Below, piece after piece: positions 1 to 8,789 of a DNA stretch of 64,000 nucleotides. Both the position numbers and the translations under genes were made by a program. The notes beneath the pieces are model-generated. The model was not told the DNA's origin and ran no database searches. It saw nothing but the letters and a program-made list of their open reading frames with translations. Numbering within the stretch: the first letter of the stretch is position 1; each line of letters starts with the position of its first letter. Location: the NCBI GenBank assembly GCA_034519515.1, contig JAXHOK010000043.1, forward strand, positions 62,001 to 126,000, read 5' to 3'. Source of the stretch: Arcicella sp034519515. Its GTDB lineage: Bacteria; Bacteroidota; Bacteroidia; Cytophagales; Spirosomataceae.

Positions 1-1
1 T

Positions 2-274
2 GATTTGATGCAACAGCATAATATTGCCCCTTCTGATAATCATTTCTATTTTGCCCAACTCTTGGGTATGTCCGATAATATTTCTTATAATCTTTCGATG
101 GCTGGTTATAATGTAGCCAAATATGTTCCTTATGGTCCTGTGGATGCAGTTATGCCTTATCTGTTCCGCCGTGCCGATGAAAATACATCGGTGGCAGGAC
201 AAGCAAGCCGTGAGTTTGTGTTGATAAAAAGAGAAATGGTGAGAAGGAAACGGTTGGCTTTTCAGAAGAAATAA
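2..274 (+). CDS. Proline dehydrogenase, C-terminal end (partial)
   Basis: This is the last 90 residues of a FAD-dependent proline dehydrogenase, which oxidises L-proline to pyrroline-5-carboxylate in the first step of proline catabolism. The frame is open at the window edge. The C-terminal family signature is visible: PYGPVDAVMPYL followed by RRADENTSVAGQ. In the family the paired arginines and the glutamate of this helix bind the substrate carboxylate. The mirror copy at 63163-64000 supplies more of the barrel, including NTFQMYRKDML, so the identification is firm. A strong hairpin terminator follows. Confidence 0.9.
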   Translation, partial: DLMQQHNIAPSDNHFYFAQLLGMSDNISYNLSMAGYNVAKYVPYGPVDAVMPYLFRRADENTSVAGQASREFVLIKREMVRRKRLAFQKK

Positions 275-314
275 TGTTCAATTTGAAAATATTTTAATTT
301 GAAAATTGAGTCCC

Positions 315-361
315 AAAATAAAGATGCCACAGATTTAGTCAATTTGTGGCATCTTTATTTT
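315..361 (+). terminator. Rho-independent terminator after proline dehydrogenase
   Basis: AAAGATGCCACA and TGTGGCATCTTT form a long perfect stem around an AT-rich loop, followed by T residues. It lies 40 bases after the stop codon of the proline dehydrogenase gene. A damaged mirror copy is at about 63075-63120. Confidence 0.8.
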
Positions 362-386
362 TATCTTTGTGGTGTTGTAATTATGA

Positions 387-754
387 GGAACGGGAAAATA
401 ATAAGTGGATGAATTTTTCAGTGTCATTTTTTGTGCCAATCAAGGCGATAAAACCGTGCGACGGTCGCCGCAGTTTAGCATCGCTAAATGAGGATTTAAT
501 TTGGGCGGCATTCCGCAACGCAGAGTGGTGCAAAAAATGACACTGAAAAAACGCCTACTTAGTAACGGGAATTAAATAATATCATCCATTAATACGAGAT
601 TATTTTTGTTCCTTTCGAGGCGGTAAAACCGCAGTTTAGCATTGCTAAATGAGGCGTTCCGACGATTCGGTTTTACCAACGAAGAACGGGGCAAAAAAAT
701 GAGTAGTAATGGGTGAGGTTATTTAATTTGCGTTACTTATTGTTTTTCAGTTCC
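387..754. mobile_element. MITE-like family C element(s), composite
   Basis: This gene-free stretch between proline dehydrogenase and lspA starts with GGAAC and AAAATAATAAGTGGATG. It ends with ATTGTTTTTCAGTTCC, so the outer ends are inverted repeats. Inside are a second inverted pair (CAGTGTCATTTTTTG at about 418 with CAAAAAATGACACTG at about 531) and an internal GTTCC end at 608-612, which suggests two related units side by side. Both units share a CAGTTTAGCAT-GCTAAATGAGG core. The only open frame here (346-540) is a chance ORF over the repeat. A further copy occurs in the right arm at 54559-54753 but not at the matching left-arm site. Confidence 0.65.
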
Positions 755-872
755 TAAAATAAATTTAGAGACTAATAGTTGATGGTAAATCATTGTTGTT
801 TATGGAAACATAAATAGTCGAAGATGTAAATTCATTTTCAAATTTTCAAATTAAATAATTTTCAAATTAATT

Positions 873-1568
873 ATGCTTCGTTCCCCATATAAATACTTTT
901 GGTTTACGCTTGTATTGATTGTCATTGACCAAGCTATTAAGTTGGCTGTTCATAAGTATATGCTTTATGAAGGCAATGAAATTCCGTTGATTGGACAATG
1001 GTTTAAACTACATTATGTTTTGAACAAAGGCATGGCTTTTGGGATGACTTTAGATTTTTTACCACAATTATACAGCAAAATTGCTTTGAGCCTCTTCAGA
1101 CTTTTTGCGATGGTTGGAATTGGCTGGTATTTAGTCAGATTAGCCCGCAAAAATGCTCATGAGGGGCTTCTGTGGTGCATAGCTGCCATTTTAGGCGGAG
1201 CAATTGGCAATGTAATTGATAGTATCTTTTATGGTAAATACTTAGGTAATACACCTGCAGGTTCGCCCACACCGTGGTTTCATGGGCAGGTGATTGATAT
1301 GTTTTTCTTTGATCCATATCAAGGTTGGATTCCAGATTGGGTACCTTTTTTTGGGGGGTCTTGGTATTCTACGCCCATTTTTAATTTTGCGGATGCTTCT
1401 ATTTTTTGTGGAGTAGTTTCTATTTTGATTTTCCAAAATAAATTCTTTGACCAGCCTGAAAATGAGCTTGAATCGTCTAAAAATCAAGAGAATATTTCAG
1501 AAATATCTGTCGAAGATGTTGATAGTGAAAAGAATGGTGTAAATTCTGAAAATAGACCTACTGAATAA
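873..1568 (+). CDS. lspA: Lipoprotein signal peptidase (signal peptidase II)
   Basis: This is an inner-membrane aspartyl protease that removes the signal peptide of prolipoproteins after lipidation. The 231-residue protein has four hydrophobic segments. It shows both catalytic aspartate motifs, GNVIDSI at about residue 116 and FNFADAS at about residue 174, and the early VIDQAIK and VLNKGMAFG family signatures. The insert before the second aspartate and the acidic, Ser/Asn-rich tail after about residue 195 are common in Bacteroidota homologues. Its stop codon overlaps the ATG of the next gene (ATAATG), so the two are probably translationally coupled. Confidence 0.95.
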   Translation: MLRSPYKYFWFTLVLIVIDQAIKLAVHKYMLYEGNEIPLIGQWFKLHYVLNKGMAFGMTLDFLPQLYSKIALSLFRLFAMVGIGWYLVRLARKNAHEGLLWCIAAILGGAIGNVIDSIFYGKYLGNTPAGSPTPWFHGQVIDMFFFDPYQGWIPDWVPFFGGSWYSTPIFNFADASIFCGVVSILIFQNKFFDQPENELESSKNQENISEISVEDVDSEKNGVNSENRPTE

Positions 1569-2152
1569 TGAAATCAGAAATCATTTTAGTTTTTTTGTGG
1601 TTAGTTTATGGCTTTGTTCATACGGTTTTGGCGATGAATCCAGTAAAGGATATTTTTACCTCATTTTCAAAGTATTACCGCTTGATTTATAATGCTTTAG
1701 CGATTTTATTGATACTGCCTATATTGAACTATCAATTCTCCTTTCCCTCACAATTATTACTGGAAAAGTCTTTACTCAATCAAATTTTGGGTGGATTAAT
1801 GATGACTTCGGGGTTATTTTTGACCTACAAAGCCCTGACAAGTTACGATTTATCAGAATTTATCGGAACACAATCTTTACAGCAATCCTCAAAGCCTTCA
1901 ACTTTCAAGAATGATGAACTTTCGTCTGTTGTCAGACATCCGCTTTATTTGGGAATGATTGTGTTTTTGTGGGGTTGGTTTGGCTTTTCAGGCTTGCTTT
2001 CCAGTTTGGTAACTGCCTTAACACTAACGATTTATATTAGGATTGGAATTTATTTTGAGGAGAAGAAATTGGTGGAACAATTTGGAAAAATATATCAGGA
2101 CTATCAGAAGAAAGTGCCGATGTTAATTCCGAGATTTGAGGAGGAGAAGTAA
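1568..2152 (+). CDS. Isoprenylcysteine carboxyl methyltransferase / PEMT-like membrane methyltransferase
   Basis: This 194-residue integral membrane protein has several hydrophobic segments. Its C-terminus carries the family's S-adenosylmethionine-binding signature: RHPLYLGM at about residue 118, then EEKKLVEQFG and YQDYQKKVPMLIP near residues 160-188. Bacterial members methylate small lipophilic or isoprenoid substrates, but the substrate cannot be told from sequence. The start overlaps the lspA stop, which suggests one transcript. It ends four bases before the convergent toxin remnant. Confidence 0.75.
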   Translation: MKSEIILVFLWLVYGFVHTVLAMNPVKDIFTSFSKYYRLIYNALAILLILPILNYQFSFPSQLLLEKSLLNQILGGLMMTSGLFLTYKALTSYDLSEFIGTQSLQQSSKPSTFKNDELSSVVRHPLYLGMIVFLWGWFGFSGLLSSLVTALTLTIYIRIGIYFEEKKLVEQFGKIYQDYQKKVPMLIPRFEEEK

Positions 2153-2155
2153 AGA

Positions 2156-2448
2156 TTAATCAATTTGGATATTATCAGGATTTCTACTGGTATGGTAAAT
2201 CTTTACTATGATAATTTCATCGTCAAGTACCTTGTAAATAATTGCATATTGAGACTCAAATATAGCTTTACGATAAATTTTATCATCAGTTAATTTGTAT
2301 GGATATTCTTGAAACATAAATGGCATTCGCTCAATAGTATCCATCATAAAATCATAAATTCTATTGATAAATTTCTTTCCTCTGCCAGTGATTTCCCTTC
2401 TAAATATTCTTGTATTTCAAGTAGTAATCAAAAAATTCTTTTCTAAGA
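2156..2448 (-). pseudogene. ParE/RelE-family toxin, 5' end disrupted next to a MITE
   Basis: The intact C-terminal part (2156-2347) has the ParE/RelE pattern: a helix, then YPYKLTDDKIYRKAIF, YAIIYKVLDDEIIIVKIYH and TSRNP at the end. These toxins act as DNA gyrase inhibitors or ribosome-dependent RNases. The upstream coding part is shifted. In the mirror copy (60998-61257) a one-base difference restores EYLEGKSLGRGKKFINRIYDF. Further upstream, KEFFDYY-like codons run straight into the end of a family B MITE at 2449, so the gene has probably lost its natural start. No antitoxin gene is recognisable beside it. The frameshift could be a sequencing error, but the MITE is present in both arms. Confidence 0.65.
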
Positions 2449-2612
2449 AGCCGTTTTAAAATATCTTACGACAAATTCTGATTGTCTTATTCTGACTATC
2501 GAAACCATATTTTTTACACAAGATACGCTGTATATTCCTTAAAAAAATATGATTCCGCTACTCAAAAAATACAATCAGACTTTATTCAGAATATATTTTA
2601 AAACGGCTTCTG
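2449..2612. mobile_element. MITE-like family B element, copy 1
   Basis: This 164-bp element has near-perfect terminal inverted repeats that start AGAAGCCGTTTTAAAATAT. The copy at 15509-15672 is almost identical and in the opposite orientation. There is no coding capacity. The flanks are TAA and TGA, which would fit a TNA target duplication as produced by some IS5-type elements (inference). It separates the toxin remnant from the gldA 3' end. Confidence 0.75.
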
Positions 2613-2689
2613 AAAAAATATCTAATTCTAATGTCTTTATAATCTTTTTTATTTTAAAAAATACACAATAAAATTATACTATCCAAAAT

Positions 2690-3394
2690 TCAAACCGTCA
2701 ATTCCCTAAAAACCTCCTCCATCGTCTTTCCTGCTTGTTTCAAATCGTTGAGTGATGAATCTTTCACGATATTTCCACGATTGATAATTACTACTCTATC
2801 ACAAATGGCTTCCACTTCTTGCATGATGTGAGTTGAAAAAATTACCGTTTTTTCTTTCCCAATATTTCTGATAACGCCCCTGATTTCTGCCAATTGATTA
2901 GGGTCGAGTCCTGTGGTGGGTTCGTCCAAAATCAATACTTCGGGGTCGTGTATGAGGGCTTGGGCGAGTCCCACTCGTTGGCGATAACCTTTGGAAAGTT
3001 GCCCGATTTTCTTTTTTTGTTCAAGGCTAAGTCCCAATAAATCAATTACTTTTGAGATTCTTTTTTGTAATATTTGACCTTTGATTCCATAAATTCCGCC
3101 AATAAATTCTAAGAATTCTTTGACGTACATATCCAAATACAGTGGATTATGTTCGGGCAAATAACCAATATTTTTACGGACTTCTAATGAATTAGTTTGC
3201 ACGTCATACCCACAGACTTCCACCGTCCCAGAGGTGGCAGATAGATAGCCCGTGGCAATCTTCATAGTTGTGGATTTTCCTGCACCGTTTGGTCCTAAAA
3301 AACCCACGATTTCCCCCTTTTGAGCTTCAAAAGATATGTCGTTCACTGCCCACTGCGAGCCGTATTGTTTGGTTAGATTTTGTATTTTTAACAT
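2690..3394 (-). CDS. gldA: Gliding motility ABC transporter ATP-binding protein GldA
   Basis: This is the cytoplasmic ATPase of an ABC exporter of the type needed for Flavobacterium gliding. Walker A is GPNGAGKST at about residue 37, the signature is LSKGYRQRVGLAQAL, Walker B is VLILDEPTTGLDP, and the switch histidine is in FSTH. The string GYLPEHNPLYLDMYVKEFL is typical of GldA. MLKIQNL is chosen as the start because the upstream codons come from a GAGCAnTGAG repeat. The permease partners are not adjacent. The mirror copy 60019-60726 is nearly intact from 60214 on. Confidence 0.88.
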   Translation of the reverse strand: MLKIQNLTKQYGSQWAVNDISFEAQKGEIVGFLGPNGAGKSTTMKIATGYLSATSGTVEVCGYDVQTNSLEVRKNIGYLPEHNPLYLDMYVKEFLEFIGGIYGIKGQILQKRISKVIDLLGLSLEQKKKIGQLSKGYRQRVGLAQALIHDPEVLILDEPTTGLDPNQLAEIRGVIRNIGKEKTVIFSTHIMQEVEAICDRVVIINRGNIVKDSSLNDLKQAGKTMEEVFRELTV

Positions 3395-3479
3395 TTTGAG
3401 CATTAAGTTATGAGCATTGAGCATTGAGCAATAGAAAATGAGCATTTTACCCCATTACTCATTGCTCACACCTCATAGC
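3395..3479. repeat. GAGCA-type short-word hairpin repeat
   Basis: Iterated words such as TTGAGCA and ATGAGCA are followed by their complement (TACTCATTGCTCA, CACCTCATA), making a loose hairpin between ybaB and gldA. The same word family occurs after ribBA (8030-8108). Confidence 0.6.
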
Positions 3480-3815
3480 TTACGAAAACATCCCACCCAA
3501 ATCCATTCCTGGAATATTGGGCATTAGTCCTTGGGTGGCGTTTTGAAGGTGGGCTTTCACCTTATCTTCAATATTTTCCATGGCTTTGTTGGTGGCGGCA
3601 ACCACTAAATCTTGGAGTACCTCACGGTCTTCGGGACGGATGAGGTCTTCGTCAATTTCGATTTTGAGCAGTTGCTTTTTGCCGTTTACGGTGGCACGCA
3701 CCATACCCGCACCAGACTCGCCCGTTTCGATAATTGAGCCTAACGACTCTTGTGCTTCTTTCATTTTGGCTTGGAGGTCTTTGACCTTACCAAGCATTCC
3801 CATCATGTCGAACAT
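3480..3815 (-). CDS. ybaB: YbaB/EbfC family nucleoid-associated protein
   Basis: This 111-residue protein matches the YbaB/EbfC family of small dimeric DNA-binding proteins. It has a Met-rich N-terminus (MFDMMGMLGKVKDLQAKM), the core GMVRATVNGKKQLLKIEID, and a C-terminal helix (VAATNKAMENIEDKVK). In the family it binds DNA and is linked to nucleoid organisation. It sits upstream of gldA on the same strand, separated only by the repeat at 3395-3479. The mirror copy is 59595-59933. Confidence 0.9.
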   Translation of the reverse strand: MFDMMGMLGKVKDLQAKMKEAQESLGSIIETGESGAGMVRATVNGKKQLLKIEIDEDLIRPEDREVLQDLVVAATNKAMENIEDKVKAHLQNATQGLMPNIPGMDLGGMFS

Positions 3816-3949
3816 ATTTTAAAATAATTATGAATGATGAGTTATGAATGATGAATGTTTTAGCCTTGATTTAAAATTATTCATAATTCAAACTCTCAAT
3901 TTTGAAATTTAATAAACAATGCAATTTACAATACTATTGACTTAACGCA

Positions 3950-3990
3950 AAAAAGAAACCTCAACTTATCTTTAAGCCGAGGTTTCTTTT
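3950..3990 (-). terminator. Terminator after the type IX-sorted surface protein
   Basis: AAAAGAAACCTC and GAGGTTTCTTTT form a 12-bp stem with flanking A and T runs. It is 22 bases downstream of the stop of the minus-strand gene 4012-6291. A copy is at about 59415-59455. Confidence 0.8.
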
Positions 3991-4011
3991 CAAAAGGTGT
4001 TTTAAGTGAAT

Positions 4012-6291
4012 TTAGTATGCTAATAGTAAGGCACCTTCTTTGGTGGTTACTTGCCCGATGGTATCTTCAATTTCGATTTTATAAGCGTAACTACCCTCCA
4101 AGGCACGGTTTCCGTTGTTCATTATTCCGTTCCAACCCACAACATTGCTATCACTTTGATCTTTTTCCAAAGGGAAACTATCGGTGTCTTCATAATATAC
4201 TACATTGCCCCAACGGTCATAAATGGTCATTTTCATTTTTCTAATAAATTTTCCTCTTACCAAAAACTTATCATTATTGCCATCTCCATTGGGCGTAAAT
4301 ATCTGCGGAGTCATGGAGAACGACGGTCTGAAAACTCTGATAATATTGGATAAAGTCGAAGGTAAAACATTGGGGTCGGTAGTATTCCAACCCACAGGTC
4401 TTGATTCAATTTGAATAAATAATTCTTGTCCCTCTTCCTCTCCAAGTGCCTTTGTATCAAAGGTTTGTATTCCTATTAGGTTGTCTTTCAGTACTTTAAT
4501 ATTGGTTTTTGTTGAGGGATTCACACTCTGAACCAGATAACTGTCAGTACCCACAGAAAGCGATGATTCAGGAGTCCATTTCAAGGTTGAACCATCTGAT
4601 TTTAAATGAACTGTACAAACTTTTTCAGAAGGGTCAGATTCATTATCACAAAGGTTTGTCCACGTCATGTAATAGCAATAAGACTTTTTATCAATATCTG
4701 CCGTAACATCTTCAATGAATGTATTGCCCGATTTTAATAAAGTGTAACTACCTCCCAAACCTTCGGCACGGTAATATTTATAGGCATTTGGTTTGATATT
4801 CACGGGTACTGCCGCCACATTAAATTGTCCTTGTACTCGCACATTTGTCCCTGTGTTGGAAATAGTGGCAAAAACTCTCGAAATTGCGGGAGGCGTATCA
4901 CTGGAAGTTGCTTTTACCTTGAAAGATTGAGAAATAGATCTCAGAGGATATCGAGTGGTTACTTTATACACATATTCTTGCCCGCAAGTAACACCGTCAT
5001 CTGTGAAAGTGGTAGTGGAGGCATTTGGTGTTGAAATAAGCACTTTATCAAACGTACCGTCTGGTCGGAATCTTTCAACGACATAATTAACAAAATTAGC
5101 ACCAATCAGTCCTCCACCCAGTGCTTGCGACCACCTAATTACGTTCTGGTTATTTTTAGCTTCCACGTCAATCCAAGTAGTACAAAGTTCATCACTCCGC
5201 AGAGCAGGATTACTCACAAAAGAACTCGCACACGAGCCATCAACTGCCTCTACCTGAAAACAATAGACTTTATCACCATTCGGAACTTGAACAGCGTTAC
5301 TATCCAAACCTGATGTGGCACTCGAAGTATAAGTTTTGAAGGGCGTGCCAGTATAGTTGAAAAAATTATCAATTGCTGGGTCACGCATATACACATTTCG
5401 CTTGATATTATTATCGGCACTGACCGCCAGTTTGAATTCGCCTTTGAGTGTTGTTCCCACGATGGCGTTGAGTGAGGGCTTATTGACAACGTTAGTATTT
5501 AACGAAATCGTTTGTTGAGGAGAAGCAGGAGCAGGACATCCTCCCGTTTTGGTTACGCCCTTCACCTCAATTTTTACTGAACTATACCCCGATAAATTAG
5601 CAACGTTTTTGAAATCAAATGGATAGGTCGCTATTTTTCCTGTAGTATCGGAAGGCTGAAAACCTTGTGATAAAATGTATTTTATATCATAATTATCATA
5701 GATATTATTAGCCGTGGAAAGGAATTTTGTTATCACTTGTCCACCACTACAAGTATTAAATTGAACATCAGGCACGGTTGGTTTCACAATTTCAATTACT
5801 TGGCAAGCATGATGAAAACCTGGTCCGCCCGCTCGAGAATCTGAATTATCTCTTTGCGTGATAACGTATAAGCCTGGGGTTGTATAGAAGCTAAATCCTT
5901 GGGAATCAGTGGCTCTATCAATCATTTTTATATCTACGCTTCCAGTTATTGTTGTATAATTATCAGCGGCACTTATGGTAGCTGAGGGAGGAGCAGACAA
6001 ACTATTATAGCTTGTTAGTGGAGTAATCCAATAGAAAACGCCCGAAAGTGAATTGATTGGGAGAGTACTTTTCAGATTTATCAGTTCTCCTTCACATATT
6101 TTGATTGGAATATTATTAGAAGCCGTAGCTACACCATTGCCATCACCTTTAACGGAAACAGTGTTGATACTAAATTCGCCTTTTACGGGTGTTGTTGTAA
6201 CAGATTTACATTGGGCATACATCTCTTCCGATAATGTCCATATTATCATGCCCAACAAGGCAATTGCTATGTTTTTAGTAATCCTCTTCAT
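4012..6291 (-). CDS. Secreted protein with gliding motility-associated (type IX, type B) C-terminal domain
   Basis: This 759-residue secreted protein has a signal peptide (MKRITKNIAIALLGMII, cleavage near MYAQ). Beta-rich middle domains include fibronectin III-like stretches at about residues 375-470 and 480-570. It ends in a CHU_C-type sorting domain: PQIFTPNGDGNNDKF, MTIYDRWGNVVY, WNG and EGSYAYKI at about residues 665-755. In this phylum such C-termini direct export through the type IX system and surface attachment, so it is probably an adhesin or surface-layer component. The start is the methionine directly before the signal peptide. Proximity to gldA fits a gliding or secretion context, but there is no enzymatic motif. 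Confidence 0.85.
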   Translation of the reverse strand: MKRITKNIAIALLGMIIWTLSEEMYAQCKSVTTTPVKGEFSINTVSVKGDGNGVATASNNIPIKICEGELINLKSTLPINSLSGVFYWITPLTSYNSLSAPPSATISAADNYTTITGSVDIKMIDRATDSQGFSFYTTPGLYVITQRDNSDSRAGGPGFHHACQVIEIVKPTVPDVQFNTCSGGQVITKFLSTANNIYDNYDIKYILSQGFQPSDTTGKIATYPFDFKNVANLSGYSSVKIEVKGVTKTGGCPAPASPQQTISLNTNVVNKPSLNAIVGTTLKGEFKLAVSADNNIKRNVYMRDPAIDNFFNYTGTPFKTYTSSATSGLDSNAVQVPNGDKVYCFQVEAVDGSCASSFVSNPALRSDELCTTWIDVEAKNNQNVIRWSQALGGGLIGANFVNYVVERFRPDGTFDKVLISTPNASTTTFTDDGVTCGQEYVYKVTTRYPLRSISQSFKVKATSSDTPPAISRVFATISNTGTNVRVQGQFNVAAVPVNIKPNAYKYYRAEGLGGSYTLLKSGNTFIEDVTADIDKKSYCYYMTWTNLCDNESDPSEKVCTVHLKSDGSTLKWTPESSLSVGTDSYLVQSVNPSTKTNIKVLKDNLIGIQTFDTKALGEEEGQELFIQIESRPVGWNTTDPNVLPSTLSNIIRVFRPSFSMTPQIFTPNGDGNNDKFLVRGKFIRKMKMTIYDRWGNVVYYEDTDSFPLEKDQSDSNVVGWNGIMNNGNRALEGSYAYKIEIEDTIGQVTTKEGALLLAY

Positions 6292-6798
6292 ATTTATTTT
6301 ATGGGTATCAATCACAGCAAAGCCTTCCGACATAAATTTGGATGAGTTTTTTGATAAACTACTCTTTCAACGAAAATTTTAGGCTTTTCAACATGATTTT
6401 ATTACAAAAAACTATGCAAAAATTGTGCTAAAATTTTCCAAAAGGCTTCTCTAAATTGGAATACCGTTATTTTTTTTCAGTTCATGGTAAACAATATGCG
6501 ATTTGCGTGCCAAATATAAATGATAAAAGAAGGAATAGATTTTGTTAAGCGAGCAAGAAACGTAGCAGAAATAAGATTATTTAGGGACGTAAAATTGAAG
6601 TGGAGTATGTTCCTGATTTCAGAAGGAAATATTTAAGAGTAAATATAATGCAAAAAATAATTTATCAAAATAAAATATCATTAAATATTTAATAATCAAG
6701 TAGTTATGCTCAAATGTTAAGCTGTAAAAATAGCATTACATTGATTTTTCCTCAAAATTAGTGCCAATAAATTCATTTTTTGTGGGAACAAAAGTTCG
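6292..6798. other. Gene-free interval before ribBA
   Basis: This is about 500 bases of AT-rich DNA between two divergently transcribed genes, so it should hold both promoters. I see no RNA gene or clear riboswitch. A 38-codon ORF at 6520-6636 has no recognisable features and is not called. The mirror stretch is 56570-57100, heavily altered. Confidence 0.5.
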
Positions 6799-6806
6799 TA
6801 ACTTTG
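6799..6806 (+). promoter_or_regulatory. Bacteroidota-type -7 element upstream of ribBA
   Basis: TAACTTTG matches the TANNTTTG -7 box of the Bacteroidota primary sigma factor. A TTTTTTG lies about 20 bases upstream as a possible -33 box. It is 19 bases before the ribBA ATG, so the leader would be very short. Confidence 0.5.
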
Positions 6807-6824
6807 TTCTCTAATAAAAACAAG

Positions 6825-8045
6825 ATGTCAGATATAAAATTAGATACCATCGAAGAAGCTATTGAGGCAATTCGACAAGGAAAAATAATTATCGTTGCCG
6901 ACGACGAAGATCGTGAAAATGAGGGTGATATGATTTGTGCTTCCGAAGCCATCACGCCCGAAATTGCCAACTTTATGATTCGGGAAGCTCGTGGACTTAT
7001 GTGTGTGTCGCTCACGGAGGAACGTTGCGAGGAATTGGGTTTGACGATGATGGTAGGAAAAAATACTACTTCACACGAAACACCCTTTACGGTTTCGGTT
7101 GATTTGTTGGGACACGGTTGTACCACAGGAATATCCGCCCAAGACCGAGCCAAAACCATTTTTTCATTGGTAGATGCCAACACAAAACCTGCTGATTTGG
7201 GTCGCCCAGGGCATATTTTCCCTTTGAAAGCTAAACGTGAGGGCGTTCTCCGCAGAACGGGACACACCGAGGCAGCCATGGATTTTGCTCGTTTGGCTGG
7301 GTTCAAACCTTCGGGAACTTTGATTGAAGTTTTGAATGAAGACGGCACAATGGCTCGCTTGCCAGATTTGCGAGTGATGGCGGATAAATTTAACCTTAAA
7401 TTGGTAACAATCAAGGACTTAGTTGAATATCGACTAAAACATGAAAGCCTTATTCAACGTGAAATTGCGGTGGATATGCCCACGAAATTTGGTCATTTTG
7501 ATTTAACTGCTTTCAGACAAATTCAAACGGGCGAAACCCATCTGGCACTCACCAAAGGCACTTGGACAAAAGGTGAGCCTGTTTTGGTGCGGGTGCATAG
7601 CTCGTGCGTTACGGGAGATATTTTTGGCTCATGCCGTTGCGACTGCGGTGGGCAATTGCACCGTGCCATGGAAATTGTTGAAAAAGAAGGCAAAGGTGTT
7701 ATTTTATATATGTTTCAAGAAGGGCGGGGCATTGGTTTGGTTAATAAATTGAAGGCTTACAAACTTCAAGAAATGGGACGTGATACGGTGGAGGCAAATC
7801 TGGAATTGGGTTTCAAAATGGATGAACGAGATTACGGCGTTGGGGCGGCAATTTTGAGGGATTTGGAAGTAAGTAAAATTCGTCTGATTTCTAATAATCC
7901 CAAAAAACGGGCGGCATTGCTGGGGTATGGTTTAGAGATTGTGGACACTGTTCCGATTGAAATTCAGTCTAATCCACACAATGAAAAGTATCTCCAAACG
8001 AAGCGTGATAAAATGGGGCATTTAATTATGAGCAGTGAGGTGTGA
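6825..8045 (+). CDS. ribBA: Bifunctional 3,4-dihydroxy-2-butanone-4-phosphate synthase / GTP cyclohydrolase II
   Basis: This enzyme makes both precursors of riboflavin. The N-terminal half (about residues 1-200) is RibB, with DDEDRENEGD and HTEAAMDFARLAG. The C-terminal half (about 205-400) is RibA, with the zinc-binding SSCVTGDIFGSCRCDCG, the catalytic QEGRGIGL region and SNNPKKRAALLGYGL. The protein has 406 residues, a normal length. The start is the ATG after the TAACTTTG box. The last codons (MSSEV) and the stop lie inside a GAGCAGTGAG repeat, so the repeat has replaced the original end of the gene. The mirror copy is 55327-56567. Confidence 0.95.
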   Translation: MSDIKLDTIEEAIEAIRQGKIIIVADDEDRENEGDMICASEAITPEIANFMIREARGLMCVSLTEERCEELGLTMMVGKNTTSHETPFTVSVDLLGHGCTTGISAQDRAKTIFSLVDANTKPADLGRPGHIFPLKAKREGVLRRTGHTEAAMDFARLAGFKPSGTLIEVLNEDGTMARLPDLRVMADKFNLKLVTIKDLVEYRLKHESLIQREIAVDMPTKFGHFDLTAFRQIQTGETHLALTKGTWTKGEPVLVRVHSSCVTGDIFGSCRCDCGGQLHRAMEIVEKEGKGVILYMFQEGRGIGLVNKLKAYKLQEMGRDTVEANLELGFKMDERDYGVGAAILRDLEVSKIRLISNNPKKRAALLGYGLEIVDTVPIEIQSNPHNEKYLQTKRDKMGHLIMSSEV

Positions 8046-8108
8046 GATGTGAGCAGTGAGGTATGAGCTTTGTATGTATTTGTTACTCACACCTCACTGC
8101 TCACACCT
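8028..8108. repeat. GAGCAGTGAGGTGTGAG hairpin repeat at the ribBA end
   Basis: Several GAGCAGTGAGGTGTGAG-like words face their complement (CTCACACCTCACTGCTCAC) across a short AT loop. This gives a strong long hairpin between the convergent ribBA and DUF962 genes, where it could act as a two-way terminator. It begins inside the ribBA coding sequence. Confidence 0.75.
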
Positions 8109-8114
8109 CACCCC

Positions 8115-8582
8115 TCAATAACTAATTCCCAGACGCTGATAAATAAAACTCATCAACCAGGCGGGCCCAATCATCAAATATTGTATGTCTTTGAGAAATG
8201 AAGGTTTTTTACCTTCAACTTTGTGTCCCCAAAATTGTCCAATCCAAGCCAGGACAAAAACGGTTACACTGAATTGCCACAAAGGAGCAATGCCCGATTG
8301 TTCGATAAAATGGCAAATGTAGATGCAGGTGGCAGAAAAAATGAACAAGCCTATTGAAAGGGGTTTGGAAAGGATAAAATAATAAATGAACGTTAATATA
8401 AGTACCACGATTCCAACGCTTCCTTGAACATTGCCAATACTAAAAAAGGAAAGTTTGATACTGTGAAAAAGACCTACTATACTCCAGACAATTAAGGGAA
8501 CGCACACCCAGTGGACTGTTTTGTTGGTAGGGTTTTGGTGGCTTTCGCCATATTCGGCGAGCCATTGATTGATAGTTTTCAT
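8115..8582 (-). CDS. DUF962 / Mpo1-like membrane protein
   Basis: This 155-residue protein has the family start (YGESHQNPTNKTVHWVCVPLI) and about four hydrophobic segments. A late GHKVEGKKPSF motif precedes the final segment. Yeast Mpo1 is an iron-dependent dioxygenase in fatty-acid alpha-oxidation. The conserved histidines (HQNP, HW, GHKVE) are present, but the bacterial function is untested. The mirror copy 54781-55255 is unrecognisable in its second half. Confidence 0.75.
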   Translation of the reverse strand: MKTINQWLAEYGESHQNPTNKTVHWVCVPLIVWSIVGLFHSIKLSFFSIGNVQGSVGIVVLILTFIYYFILSKPLSIGLFIFSATCIYICHFIEQSGIAPLWQFSVTVFVLAWIGQFWGHKVEGKKPSFLKDIQYLMIGPAWLMSFIYQRLGISY

Positions 8583-8789
8583 GATATCTTAGTGATTTTA
8601 TGGTTAAAGTAATGGCAAAAATGCAATATTATCCTGTAAAAGTCAAATAATCATTATTTTATTGGCTGACAAATATCGTGATTGTATTTCGGAAATATAT
8701 AGGGTAGTATCAAATGCAGTGCTATGTATAATTTGGTAAGCGTTTTTGGAAAGCTGAACGAGTCTTAGATGAAATTTAATTATTACCAT
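8583..8789. other. Gene-free interval; site of an extra MITE in the right arm
   Basis: Here the left arm has a simple AT-rich spacer upstream of the DUF962 gene. At the equivalent point in the right arm a 195-bp family C element is inserted (54559-54753). No other feature is visible. Confidence 0.6.

Noticed and set aside
346..540. 64-residue ORF upstream of lspA
   Set aside because: It lies wholly within the terminator and a family C palindromic element, with no ribosome binding site and no conserved features.
2690..6291. A full gliding or type IX secretion operon around gldA
   Set aside because: Only the ATPase GldA and one sorted substrate are here; no other gld, spr or por component is recognisable nearby.
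6520..6636. 38-codon ORF in the ribBA upstream region
   Set aside because: No recognisable domain or start signal, and the mirror copy does not preserve it.
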